Below are positions 1-8,451 of a DNA stretch of 35,303 nucleotides, piece by piece (the first letter of the stretch is position 1; the number at the start of each line of letters is the position of its first letter). Below the pieces are notes generated by a model. The model made no database searches, had not been told where the DNA came from, and saw only the letters and a program-made list of their open reading frames with translations. Both the position numbers and the translations under genes were made by a program. Source of the DNA: Flavobacteriales bacterium (GTDB taxonomy: Bacteria; Bacteroidota; Bacteroidia; Flavobacteriales_D; Sanyastnellaceae); assembly GCA_020437755.1 (NCBI GenBank), contig JAGQVX010000026.1, positions 1-35,303 of the forward strand. Direction: 5' to 3'.

Positions 1-47
1 TACTTGCCTAAAACCAGGCAGCCACCCAACCTTTGGGTAACACTCAT
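1..47 (-). CDS. possible 5' fragment of a divergent gene, cut by the window edge
   Basis: On the minus strand an ATG at 47-45 opens a frame of 15 codons (MSVTQRLGGCLVLGK) that reaches the window edge without a stop. It is preceded a few bases upstream by AGGAGG, an unusually good Shine-Dalgarno match for this kind of genome. It would be divergent from the efflux operon. Fifteen codons are far too few to identify a product, and a short inverted repeat (TGCCT at 5-9, AGGCA at 16-20) in the same bases offers a non-coding reading. Weak call. Confidence 0.15.
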   Translation of the reverse strand, partial: MSVTQRLGGCLVLGK

Positions 48-72
48 GCCCCTCCTACCGAACCAAATTTCC

Positions 73-109
73 CAATGGAAACGTTTTAACACTTCTTTTG
101 TTTCCAATG
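73..109. promoter_or_regulatory. candidate operator: inverted repeat in the tetR promoter
   Basis: CAATGGAAAC at 73-82 and GTTTCCAATG at 100-109 are inverted copies with one internal mismatch, separated by 17 bases. The right arm lies in the spacer between the proposed -33 (96-100) and -7 (122-129) elements, so a bound dimer could block RNA polymerase. TetR-family repressors commonly bind dyads next to their own gene. That the first gene's product binds here is inference. Confidence 0.4.
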
Positions 110-129
110 TGTTTTTTGTATTACTTTTG
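96..129 (+). promoter_or_regulatory. Bacteroidota-type promoter of the efflux operon (-33 TTTTG, -7 TACTTTTG)
   Basis: TACTTTTG at 122-129 matches the Bacteroidota -7 consensus TAnnTTTG exactly. TTTTG at 96-100 lies 21 bases upstream, near the usual spacing for the -33 element. The -7 box ends only five bases before the ATG at 135, so transcription should start at or within a few bases of the start codon, giving a leaderless or nearly leaderless mRNA. Confidence 0.55.
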
Positions 130-134
130 CGGCC

Positions 135-749
135 ATGAATGAAAAAGAGCTCAAAATCATTTCCGGTGCTGCCGAACAGTTTTTGCGATTTGGCATAAAG
201 AGCATGAACATGGACGATATCGCCCGTGCGTTGGGAATTTCAAAGAAAACGCTCTACCAATTTGTCACCGATAAAAACGACCTGGTGCGCAAATCCATGC
301 TGATGCATTGCGACCTAGAAGACCATGCGGTCAACACTATATGCGGCAAGAATCTCAATGCCATTGATGAAATTTTTGAAATCTCGGAGTTCATCACCCG
401 TCTGCTGTCCAAGGTGCACCCTTCCATTCACTACGACATGGAAAAATACCACCCGGAGGTGCTGAAGGAGATGATGGAAAGCCGCAACCGGGCCGTGTTT
501 GAATGCATTTTGCGCAATATTGAGAAAGGCAAAGCTGAGGGATTGTATCGTGCCGATCTCAACGAAGATGTCATTGCCAAAATCTATATCGCCAAGCTCG
601 ATCTGGTATTTAACGGCGAGCTTTTTCCTCCTTCCGAAATCTCGTTTGCCGAGGTGTACCTCGAGTTTCTGCGCTACCACATTCGCGGAATCGCCAGCGA
701 AAAAGGCATTGCTTATCTCGTTCAAAAAGTCAAGTCACACAACGAATGA
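135..749 (+). CDS. TetR/AcrR-family transcriptional regulator of the efflux operon
   Basis: A 204-residue protein, the usual size for a TetR-family one-component regulator. An N-terminal helix-turn-helix spans roughly residues 8-55, including the stretch MDDIARALGISKKTLYQFV typical of the family's recognition helix. The remaining 150 residues are helical and would form the ligand-binding and dimerisation domain, which is too variable to name an inducer. It is the first gene of a four-gene operon and its stop overlaps the ATG of the TolC-like gene in an ATGA, so the two are translationally coupled. Family knowledge and position suggest it represses its own efflux operon and is released by a transported compound. 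That role is inferred; the DNA-binding fold is clear. Confidence 0.9.
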   Translation: MNEKELKIISGAAEQFLRFGIKSMNMDDIARALGISKKTLYQFVTDKNDLVRKSMLMHCDLEDHAVNTICGKNLNAIDEIFEISEFITRLLSKVHPSIHYDMEKYHPEVLKEMMESRNRAVFECILRNIEKGKAEGLYRADLNEDVIAKIYIAKLDLVFNGELFPPSEISFAEVYLEFLRYHIRGIASEKGIAYLVQKVKSHNE

Positions 750-2179
750 ATACACTTTCTAATCAAAACAACATGTATCTAAAGCACATCTTACTGGGAT
801 GGCTGCTCATTCCCCTGGCCGTTGTTGGTCAGGAGAGTTACTCCATGAGCCTACAGCAAGCCCAGGACTACGCAGCCCAACACAGCTACGTGGTGCGCAC
901 CGCTTCCTACGATGCCGAAGCCGCATCAAGGGGAGTGAAGGAAACCATTACCATTGGACTGCCGCAAGTGAACGGATCGATCGATTACAACAACTACATC
1001 GACATCCCCACACAGGTGGCTCCGGCCGATGCATTTGGCTTTCCCGACTACCTGGTTGAGTTCCTGGGTGGCGTTTCGGCCGAAACCGGTGTTCCTCTCG
1101 ACGCCCCCCAAACCGATCCGAACGCGATTTCTGAGTTCCAGTTTGGCGCCAAGCAAACCATGACGGCAGGCGTTTCTGTTTCGCAGCTAATCTTCGACGG
1201 TTCCTACTTCGTAGGGCTCAAAGCAGCCAAGACCTATGCAGAGGTCATGCAAGGAAATGTTGCCCGCACCCAGCGCGATGTAAAAGCTGCTGTGGCCGAG
1301 GCTTACCACATGGTGCTTATTGCACGTGAAAATGTGTCCATACTGGAGGAGAGCAGGGGAGTGCTCGAAACCACGCGCAAAGAAACGGCAGCCATGGTGC
1401 AGCAAGGTTTTCTGGAACAACAGGACCTGGACCAGATCGACCTTTCATTGTCGGACCTCGCCAACCGCATCAACCACGCGCAACAACAGCAAACCATTGC
1501 CATGGACTTGCTCAAGTTCCAAATGGGTATGCCGATGAATAACAGTCTGGAAGTCACCGACACCGTTGATGGTCTCATGGCCGAAGGCGCCGAGGCGCTC
1601 TTGCAGACTGCCTACAGCTTCCAGTCGTCTATCGACTACCGCGTGCTGGATACGCAAATCCGACTGATGGACCTGAACGTGAAGAACGAGAAGGCCAAGT
1701 CACTGCCTTCGATTGGTGGTTTTTACAACTACCAGCGCAATGCGCAGCGCGACGAATTCAACTTCTTCGATTCGGATGGCAAGTGGTACCCGATACAACT
1801 TTGGGGTGTGCAGCTCAAGATGCCGATTTTCACGAGTTTGCGCGGTGTTCATCGCGTGGCAAAGGCCAAAGTGGAGGCTGAGCGCGCCCGCATGAATATG
1901 GAACAGGCACAGCAAGGGGCCAATTTGGAATACCTCAACGCCAAAAACGACTACTCGCTCGCCCTGGCAACGCTCGACAACCGACAGCAAAGTCTGTCGC
2001 TGGCCGACCGTATTTACAAAACCACTCAGACCAAATACGCGCAGGGCGTTTCGTCGAGCTTTGAACTGGCACAGGCGCATTCGCAACTCATCAGTGCGCA
2101 AGGCAATTACATCTCGTCGATGCTCGAGGTGCTGAACGCCAAAACCCGTCTGGGAAAATCTCTTAACCAATACGAATAA
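746..2179 (+). CDS. TolC-family outer membrane efflux channel
   Basis: A protein of up to 477 residues with the layout of TolC/OEP proteins: signal peptide, two related halves rich in long amphipathic helices (for example near residues 165-260 and 375-475), and short beta-strand segments for the outer membrane barrel. It would form the trimeric channel through which the downstream adaptor and RND pump export substrate. The ATG used here overlaps the tetR stop. A second in-frame ATG at 773 (residue 10) starts right before the hydrophobic signal segment and could be the real start; I kept the coupled one. The adaptor gene follows after 22 bases. The family is secure but the substrate is not visible. 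Confidence 0.9.
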   Translation: MNTLSNQNNMYLKHILLGWLLIPLAVVGQESYSMSLQQAQDYAAQHSYVVRTASYDAEAASRGVKETITIGLPQVNGSIDYNNYIDIPTQVAPADAFGFPDYLVEFLGGVSAETGVPLDAPQTDPNAISEFQFGAKQTMTAGVSVSQLIFDGSYFVGLKAAKTYAEVMQGNVARTQRDVKAAVAEAYHMVLIARENVSILEESRGVLETTRKETAAMVQQGFLEQQDLDQIDLSLSDLANRINHAQQQQTIAMDLLKFQMGMPMNNSLEVTDTVDGLMAEGAEALLQTAYSFQSSIDYRVLDTQIRLMDLNVKNEKAKSLPSIGGFYNYQRNAQRDEFNFFDSDGKWYPIQLWGVQLKMPIFTSLRGVHRVAKAKVEAERARMNMEQAQQGANLEYLNAKNDYSLALATLDNRQQSLSLADRIYKTTQTKYAQGVSSSFELAQAHSQLISAQGNYISSMLEVLNAKTRLGKSLNQYE

Positions 2180-2201
2180 CAAGACCCACAATACACTTCT
2201 C

Positions 2202-3326
2202 ATGAAAACATTAGTTCCAACGATTCTTGCCGCACTCCTTATCATTGGATGTGCGCCTGCAACCGAGGATAGTTCCCTGGCTCAACTACAAGCCAAAAAA
2301 GAAGACCTCAAAGCACGCTACACCGTGCTGGCCGATTCCATTGCATGGGTGGATGAGCAAATTGCCCTGCTCGATACCACCAACAAATCTCCGTTTGTAA
2401 CGCTGTACGAAGTAGGACGGGCGGATTTCGACAATTATTTCTGGCTGCAAGGAAATGTGCAGACCGATTTCAACGCATTGGTGTACCCTGAAATCAACGG
2501 TGCGGTGCGCAACATTCGCGTACGGGAGGGAGACCGTGTTTCGGCCGGACAAGTGCTTATCGACCTCGATGTGGATGTGATTCGCAAGAACCTGGCGGAG
2601 GTTGAAACCAACTACGAACTCGCCGTCGAGGTGTATGACCGTCAGAAGAATCTGTGGGATCAGAACATTGGCTCGGAGGTTCAATTTCTGGAGGCCAAAA
2701 CCCGCAAGGAGTCTATGGAGCGCACCATGGAAACCCTCAAGTCGCAAATCGACATGGGTTATGTGAAGGCTCCATTTTCGGGTGTGGTGGATGACATCGT
2801 TCCCAAGATTGGTGAAATGGCCAATCCGATGATGCCGGTAGCACGCGTGGTGAAACTCGACGACATGTACATCCTGGCTGATGTCCCTGAAAACTACTTT
2901 GGTAAGGTGCGCTCGGGGGATCGCGTGGAAGTAGATTTGGCGAATGCCGATACCCTCAAAGCTTCAATATCACGCGTAGGTTCCTACATCAAGCCCGAAA
3001 ACCGGACGTTTGAAGTGCGCATTGATATCAAAGGTGAAACCGCCGGATTGGCTCCCAACCAAATGGCGAGCATGCGTGTGAACGATTTCCATGCCGATTC
3101 AGCCGTGATCCTCCCCGCTTCGATGATTATGCAAGATGCTCGCGATCAGTACTTTGTGTACGTAGCTACGCCTGCCGGAAGCGAGTATGAAGTGATCAAA
3201 ACCATCGTTGAGCCCGGCCTCACCTACAACGGCATGACCATGGTCATCTCAGGCTTGAAGGGCGGTGAAATGATCGTGGACAAAGGTGCGCGTCGAGTCG
3301 TGAACGGAGGAATGGTGCGCGCCTAG
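2202..3326 (+). CDS. RND efflux periplasmic adaptor (HlyD/membrane fusion family), lipoprotein
   Basis: A 374-residue periplasmic adaptor linking the RND pump to the TolC-like channel. It begins with a lipoprotein signal ending LLIIGC, so Cys17 is probably lipidated and anchors it in a membrane. Residues about 24-60 form a charged heptad-like helix ahead of the core, a common extra in Bacteroidota adaptors. A barrel-sandwich (lipoyl-like) half begins near residue 95 (VYPEINGAVRNIRVREGD), followed by a helical hairpin about 125-180, the second lipoyl half with KAPFSGVVDDIVPKIGE, then a beta-barrel and membrane-proximal domain. It is third in the operon, with 50 bases and a small hairpin before the pump gene. 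Family assignment is firm; specificity is unknown. Confidence 0.92.
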   Translation: MKTLVPTILAALLIIGCAPATEDSSLAQLQAKKEDLKARYTVLADSIAWVDEQIALLDTTNKSPFVTLYEVGRADFDNYFWLQGNVQTDFNALVYPEINGAVRNIRVREGDRVSAGQVLIDLDVDVIRKNLAEVETNYELAVEVYDRQKNLWDQNIGSEVQFLEAKTRKESMERTMETLKSQIDMGYVKAPFSGVVDDIVPKIGEMANPMMPVARVVKLDDMYILADVPENYFGKVRSGDRVEVDLANADTLKASISRVGSYIKPENRTFEVRIDIKGETAGLAPNQMASMRVNDFHADSAVILPASMIMQDARDQYFVYVATPAGSEYEVIKTIVEPGLTYNGMTMVISGLKGGEMIVDKGARRVVNGGMVRA

Positions 3327-3338
3327 TGGTGTGTTTTT

Positions 3339-3359
3339 ATGCCATTCGGCAAATGGTAT
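3339..3359 (+). other. intercistronic hairpin between adaptor and pump genes
   Basis: ATGCCATT (3339-3346) and AATGGTAT (3352-3359) pair over 8 bp in the RNA, with one G-U pair, around a 5-base loop CGGCA. The stem is followed by TTTTAA, too short a U-run for an efficient terminator. It may act as a weak attenuator or an mRNA-end stabiliser that sets the pump dose relative to the adaptor. It could also be chance; stem strength is modest. Confidence 0.3.
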
Positions 3360-3376
3360 TTTAACCCGATAACAAC

Positions 3377-6300
3377 ATGGAAGAGCAAAACCCTCAATCC
3401 AACGAAAATATTGACAAAGCCCACAACAAAGAGTTTGGCTTGTCGTCGTGGTCGATAACCAACCGCACAACGGTTTGGGTCATCACAACCATTATTCTGC
3501 TTGGTGGTCTGATATCCTACATTCAGGTTCCCAAGGAAAGTTTCCCGGAGATTATTATTCCGGAGATTTTCATCACTACTGCCTATCCGGGTAACTCTCC
3601 CGAAGACATTGAAAAACTGATTACGCGTCCGCTGGAGAAGGAGCTCAATGCCATTACGGGAATTGATGAAATGACTTCTACGTCGCAGCAAGGGTTTTCA
3701 ACGATCGACATCAAATTTGACTTCGATGTCACCCCCACTGAAGCCTTGCGCAAGGTGAAAGACAAGGTAGACATTGCCTTGAGTGATCCCGACTTCCCCG
3801 ACGATCTGCCAGCCGATCCAAACGTAATCGAGCTGAACTTCTCGGAACTCATCCCCATTATGAACATCAACCTCTCGGGAGATTATTCGTTGGATGACCT
3901 GGAAGACTACGCCGAAATTCTGGAGGAACGCATCGAAGACCTCCCACAGATCTCGAAGGTGGATATTAAAGGGGTGATGGACAAAGAGGTGGTCATTGAA
4001 CTGGACTACCTCGCCATGGAAGCCCGCGAATTGAGCTTCGGCGATGTTGCAGGGGCCGTAGCCGGTGAAAACCTCACCATCTCGGGCGGTGACCTCAAGG
4101 TAGATGATTTCCGCCGAAGCGTGCGCGTGGTAGGTGAATTTGGCAATATGGACGATATCCGAAACATTATCGTTAAATCGGAAGGCGGACACATTGTCTA
4201 TTTGCGCGACGTCGCCAATGTGAGCTTTATTGAAAAAGAAAAAGAGAGCTACGCACGGGAATACCTGAATCCGGTTGTGAGTTTAGATGTCATCAAACGT
4301 GCCGGAGAAAACCTCATTGAAGCTTCGGAATCCATCAATGCCATTATTGATGAGGCCAAAGCCAATGACCTCCCTCCTAACCTGCAAATTACCCTCACCA
4401 ACGATCAAAGCGATATGACCGTGACCCAGGTGAGCGAGCTGGAAAACAGCATCATCTTCGGTATTTTGTTGGTTGTAGGTGTACTCTTGTTTTTCCTCGG
4501 ACTGCGTAACGCTCTTTTCGTGGGTGTGGCTATTCCACTGTCGATGTTCATGTCGTTCATGATCCTGTCGGCTGCGGGAATTACCCTCAATGTGATGGTG
4601 TTGTTTTCTTTGGTTCTTGCCCTGGGGATGCTGGTGGACAACGGAATTGTGGTCGTGGAGAACATCTACCGTCTCATGGACGAAGGCCTTTCGCCCGTGC
4701 GGGCGGCCAAGAACGGAGTGGGTGAAGTAGCCTGGCCAATTATCGCCTCTACAGCCACAACGCTGGCGGCATTCGTGCCCCTGATGATATGGCCGGGGAT
4801 GATGGGAGAATTCATGAAATACCTCCCTTTGACACTGATCATTGTTTTGAGCTCATCGTTGTTTGTGGCGCTGGTCATCAACCCCATGCTGACTTCGGTT
4901 TTCATGAAGGTGCACGAAAGCGACATCGTTCAAAACCGCAAGCAGTTGATTCTTTCAGCAGTGTTGTTGCTGGTAGCGTTGATGCTCACCGCTCCGGGTA
5001 GTCCGGCAGCGGCAATAGGCTACCTGCCCTTTTTGGTAGCGCTGGTGCTTCTGTTGAGCAAGTACATGTTCGTGACCCATACGTCAACGTTAAAAGATGT
5101 ACTTCCTGGAGTTTCGGTACTAATTGCTTTTGGTATTCTCAACTACCTGATTGGCAACAACGGAATCGGAAATATCCTGACTGTATCAGGACTGTTTGGT
5201 GTGTTGAATCTGTACGTACTGTATCCACTTAGCGAGACCTTCAAGGACAAGTTCCTCCCCTGGCTGGAAGATAAGTACCGTGACTTTGTTTCCTACGCCA
5301 TGCGAGGTATCAACCCTATTCTCACCATTGTTGGGATGATTGTGTTGTTCTTTGTTTCATTTTTCCTGCTGGGAATTTTCACACCCAAAGTGGAGTTTTT
5401 CCCAAGCAACCAGCCACAATACCTCAACGTTTTCATTGAAAAACCCATTGGAACTGACATTGAATCGACCAATGAAATCAGTCAGGAAATCGAAGCCCGT
5501 GTATTGGAGGTGCTCGGAGAAGATCAGTGGAAGCGCGAAACTGAAGATGGAAAGCTGGAGGATTTTCTGGTGACCTCTGTCATCGGACAGGTTGGAAATG
5601 GAACCAGCGACCCGGCACAGGGTCCGGTGTTTGGAAATACGCCCAACAAGGCACGTATTACCGTATCATTTGTAAAAGCTGCTGATCGAACCGATAAGAG
5701 TACGGTAGACGTTTTGAACCGTTTGCGTGAGGCTCTCTCCGACTATCCCGATGCAGAAATTGTAGTGAGCAAGAACGAAGATGGACCTCCCCAGGGTGCG
5801 CCTATCAATATTGAAATTGCGGGCGACAACTACGACACGCTTATGTTTGCTGCCGAGGAGATGCGTGAGTTCATCAACAGCCGGCGCATTGCGGGAATCG
5901 AAGAGTTGAAAATCGACGTGAACAAGCAGATGCCTGAGATGCCGATTAAAATTGACCGTGACAAGGCGCGTCGTTTTGGATTAAGCACAGGGCAAATAGG
6001 CGATGCGATCCGCACCGCTCTCTTTGGGCGCGAAATTTCAACGTACAAAGAAGGCGAAGATGATTACCCCATCAATATGCGCTTCAAGCAAGAATACCGC
6101 GATGATCCGGGAGCATTGCTCAATCAGAAGATCACCTTCCGCGACCCGTCTAATGGACGCATTAAGCAGGTTCCGATTTCGGCGGTAGCCAGCGCCTCAT
6201 ACGAGCGTTCGTTCAGCGCGGTAAAGCGTAAGGACATGGAGCGGGTGATTACCATTACTTCCAATGTACTGGAAGGATACAATGCCAATGAAGTAGTGGC

Positions 6301-7006
6301 CAGCATCAAGCGTGAACTGGTAGATTTCAATGCACCCTCCGGAGCCACGTATGATTTTACCGGACAGCAAGAAGAACAGGCCAAGGAAATGTCGTTTTTG
6401 GGAACAGCCTTCTTGATTGCCGTTTTCTTGATTCTGCTGATCATTGTAGCTCAGTTCAACTCATTCTCCACTCCGGTGATCATCATCGCCTCGGTGATGT
6501 TCAGTCTGATTGGGGTATTGTTGGGACTGGTGATTTTCCAAATGAACTTCGTCATCATCATGACCATGATTGGTATTATCTCCCTGGCGGGGGTTGTGGT
6601 GAACAACGCAATTGTACTTATCGACTACACCAATTTGTTGCGCGAGCGACGAAGAAACGAATTGGGCATTGTTGATGGACACCTGCCGTTTCACGAAGTG
6701 ATAGAGGCCATTGTACGAGGCGGCCAGACCCGTCTTCGTCCGGTATTGCTTACTGCTATTACTACGGTATTGGGTCTGTTGCCACTGGCAATGGGAATCA
6801 ACATCGACTTCATTGGCTTGTTCACTGAATTTGACCCTCACTTCTATGTTGGAGGTGACAACGTTATTTTCTGGGGACCGATGTCGTGGGCCATTATTTT
6901 CGGTCTCACCTTCGCTACCTTCCTTACCCTGGTGGTTGTACCGGTGATGTACCTGCTCCTTGCCCGACTGAAATACAAGTGGGTATTTAAAGAGCCTGTG
7001 AAATAA
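3377..7006 (+). CDS. RND-superfamily efflux pump, inner membrane permease
   Basis: A 1209-residue proton-driven transporter, longer than the roughly 1050 of AcrB. The first transmembrane helix is near residues 32-50, followed by VPKESFPE and a large porter domain. TM4 carries LALGMLVDNGIVVVENIYR, which keeps the first of the two AcrB TM4 aspartates and has Asn at the second. The TM10-equivalent reads VVVNNAIVLIDY, with Asn where AcrB has its relay lysine. Between the two halves, residues about 515-630 hold an extra hydrophobic block with at least three possible membrane helices that AcrB lacks. A second porter domain follows, then the final helices with a short periplasmic insert (TEFDPHFYVGGD). 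It is last in the operon. Export of drugs, lipids or other amphiphiles is a family-level expectation; the substrate is unknown. Confidence 0.93.
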   Translation: MEEQNPQSNENIDKAHNKEFGLSSWSITNRTTVWVITTIILLGGLISYIQVPKESFPEIIIPEIFITTAYPGNSPEDIEKLITRPLEKELNAITGIDEMTSTSQQGFSTIDIKFDFDVTPTEALRKVKDKVDIALSDPDFPDDLPADPNVIELNFSELIPIMNINLSGDYSLDDLEDYAEILEERIEDLPQISKVDIKGVMDKEVVIELDYLAMEARELSFGDVAGAVAGENLTISGGDLKVDDFRRSVRVVGEFGNMDDIRNIIVKSEGGHIVYLRDVANVSFIEKEKESYAREYLNPVVSLDVIKRAGENLIEASESINAIIDEAKANDLPPNLQITLTNDQSDMTVTQVSELENSIIFGILLVVGVLLFFLGLRNALFVGVAIPLSMFMSFMILSAAGITLNVMVLFSLVLALGMLVDNGIVVVENIYRLMDEGLSPVRAAKNGVGEVAWPIIASTATTLAAFVPLMIWPGMMGEFMKYLPLTLIIVLSSSLFVALVINPMLTSVFMKVHESDIVQNRKQLILSAVLLLVALMLTAPGSPAAAIGYLPFLVALVLLLSKYMFVTHTSTLKDVLPGVSVLIAFGILNYLIGNNGIGNILTVSGLFGVLNLYVLYPLSETFKDKFLPWLEDKYRDFVSYAMRGINPILTIVGMIVLFFVSFFLLGIFTPKVEFFPSNQPQYLNVFIEKPIGTDIESTNEISQEIEARVLEVLGEDQWKRETEDGKLEDFLVTSVIGQVGNGTSDPAQGPVFGNTPNKARITVSFVKAADRTDKSTVDVLNRLREALSDYPDAEIVVSKNEDGPPQGAPINIEIAGDNYDTLMFAAEEMREFINSRRIAGIEELKIDVNKQMPEMPIKIDRDKARRFGLSTGQIGDAIRTALFGREISTYKEGEDDYPINMRFKQEYRDDPGALLNQKITFRDPSNGRIKQVPISAVASASYERSFSAVKRKDMERVITITSNVLEGYNANEVVASIKRELVDFNAPSGATYDFTGQQEEQAKEMSFLGTAFLIAVFLILLIIVAQFNSFSTPVIIIASVMFSLIGVLLGLVIFQMNFVIIMTMIGIISLAGVVVNNAIVLIDYTNLLRERRRNELGIVDGHLPFHEVIEAIVRGGQTRLRPVLLTAITTVLGLLPLAMGINIDFIGLFTEFDPHFYVGGDNVIFWGPMSWAIIFGLTFATFLTLVVVPVMYLLLARLKYKWVFKEPVK

Positions 7007-7022
7007 GACAGCATGTAAAAAC

Positions 7023-7057
7023 AGAAAAGGGGTTACCGGAAACGGAACCCCTTTTCT
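7023..7057. terminator. bidirectional intrinsic terminator between convergent genes
   Basis: AGAAAAGGGGTT at 7023-7034 pairs perfectly with AACCCCTTTTCT at 7046-7057 (12 bp) around an 11-base loop. The A-rich left flank and T-rich right arm give a U-run in both directions. It sits 16 bases after the pump stop and 7 bases after the convergent CoA-transferase stop, so it can end both transcripts. Confidence 0.85.
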
Positions 7058-7064
7058 ATGTCCT

Positions 7065-8357
7065 CTACCGTTGTTTCAAATGGTATTGTTGCCACACCGC
7101 TTTTTCAAGAGATTCACGGTCTTGCGGATGGGCAATTTCGATCATGGCTTTGGCGCGTTCCTGCAGGTTTTTACCATAGAGGTAGGCTACGCCAAATTCC
7201 GTAACAATATAATGCACATGTGCACGTGTTGTGGTGACGTCGGCACCTGTTTTCAGCATGGGTACGATCCGCGAAATACCTTTCCGCGTGCGCGATGGCA
7301 GGGCGATGATGGGCTTACCCCCATCACTGAGTGACGCACCGCGCACAAAGTCCATTTGTCCGCCTACGCCCGAATACTGCTTGGTGCCAATAGAATCGGC
7401 GCAAACCTGTCCGAATACATCCACCTCCAGGGCACTGTTGATCGCCGTAACCTTAGGATTTTGTCTGATGACGCGCACATCATTCACATAGTCGGCATCA
7501 CGGAACTCCACGATGGGATTTTCATCCACAAAGTCGTACACCTTGCGTGTACCAAACACGAAACTGGTTACAATCTTACCCGTGTCGGTCACCTTGTTCA
7601 TTCCGGTCACTACGCCTCGTTCCACAAGCTCTACCAGTCCGTCGGAGAACATCTCCGTGTGCACGCCCAGGTTTTTATGTCCGGTAAGATTGGCAATTGC
7701 CGCATTGGGAATGCCTCCGATACCCATTTGCAATGTTGCCCCATCTTCTACCAATTCGGAGATGTATTGTCCAATGCGTTGTTCCACATCCGTAGGAGGC
7801 TTCGGATCGAGAGTGTACAGCGGAGCATCGTGCTTCACCATGGCATGGATCTTATCGATATGGATAATTCCATTGCCGTGAACTCGCGGCATTTGCGGAT
7901 TGACTACCGCAATGACATAGTGTGCATTGTCGATAGCCGCATTCGACACGTCCACATTGCAACCCAGGGAGCAGTACCCCTTTTTATTGGGCGGCGAGAC
8001 CGTGACCAAAGCCACGTCCAGTCGTTTAAGCCCCGTCTTGAACAATCGCGGAATCTCACTGAGAAACACGGGGATATAGGAAGCCCTTCCGCTATTGACA
8101 TATTCCCTGATATTGGGCCCCACAAAGAACGTATTGATCTTGAACGAATCGGCATATTGATCTTCGGCATACGGCGAAGGTCCTTCGGTATGAATGGAGA
8201 GCAGTTCCACATCGCGCAGCTCTGCGGCTCGATCGGTAAGCGCTTGCAACAGCACCGTAGGTGTTGCCGCCGCCGAGTGAATAAACACCCGATCCCCCGA
8301 TTTCACAATTTGCACCGCTTCCGCCGGACTCACATACCTCTTTTCCATCTTTTTCAT
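7065..8357 (-). CDS. acetyl-CoA hydrolase/transferase family CoA-transferase (4-hydroxybutyrate/acetate CoA-transferase type)
   Basis: A 430-residue class I-type CoA-transferase of the acetyl-CoA hydrolase/transferase family, which moves CoA between acetyl-CoA and short carboxylates or releases it. The GVHTEMFSDG motif holds the likely catalytic Glu235, which forms the glutamyl-CoA thioester in this family. The oxyanion and CoA-binding loop is MGIGGIPNA near 211-219, and a C-terminal CoA-binding segment with KQYSGVGGQMDFVRGA follows. Length and motifs match 4-hydroxybutyrate CoA-transferases and acetate-forming CoA-transferases, which sequence alone does not separate. The start is the ATG 14 bases from a TACCTTTG -7 box; ATG at codon 4 is also possible. 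It is monocistronic by context, convergent with the efflux operon, and probably cytoplasmic. Confidence 0.88.
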   Translation of the reverse strand: MKKMEKRYVSPAEAVQIVKSGDRVFIHSAAATPTVLLQALTDRAAELRDVELLSIHTEGPSPYAEDQYADSFKINTFFVGPNIREYVNSGRASYIPVFLSEIPRLFKTGLKRLDVALVTVSPPNKKGYCSLGCNVDVSNAAIDNAHYVIAVVNPQMPRVHGNGIIHIDKIHAMVKHDAPLYTLDPKPPTDVEQRIGQYISELVEDGATLQMGIGGIPNAAIANLTGHKNLGVHTEMFSDGLVELVERGVVTGMNKVTDTGKIVTSFVFGTRKVYDFVDENPIVEFRDADYVNDVRVIRQNPKVTAINSALEVDVFGQVCADSIGTKQYSGVGGQMDFVRGASLSDGGKPIIALPSRTRKGISRIVPMLKTGADVTTTRAHVHYIVTEFGVAYLYGKNLQERAKAMIEIAHPQDRESLEKAVWQQYHLKQR

Positions 8358-8371
8358 GGGGAAATTTTTTC

Positions 8372-8379
8372 CAAAGGTA
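8372..8379 (-). promoter_or_regulatory. -7 box (TACCTTTG) of the CoA-transferase gene
   Basis: Read on the minus strand this is TACCTTTG, an exact TAnnTTTG match, 14 bases upstream of the start codon. It implies a leader of only a few bases. No convincing TTTG -33 element lies at the expected distance, so the promoter may need an activator or be weak. Confidence 0.45.
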
Positions 8380-8451
8380 GGCTGGCGCAGTTGGGTTTTA
8401 GGTGATAAATGTCAAGGGGGGAGGTGATGGAATATGATTTTGAGACTCCTC

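Noticed and set aside
7356-8405. 349-codon plus-strand open frame opposite the CoA-transferase gene
   Set aside because: It is fully antisense to a gene with clear family motifs, is rich in His/Arg/Ile from codon mirroring, and resembles no protein.
8400-8420. TTGACA-like -35 element for the CoA-transferase gene
   Set aside because: It lies about 30 bases from the -7 box, too far for a promoter, and TTGACA is not the Bacteroidota -33 consensus.
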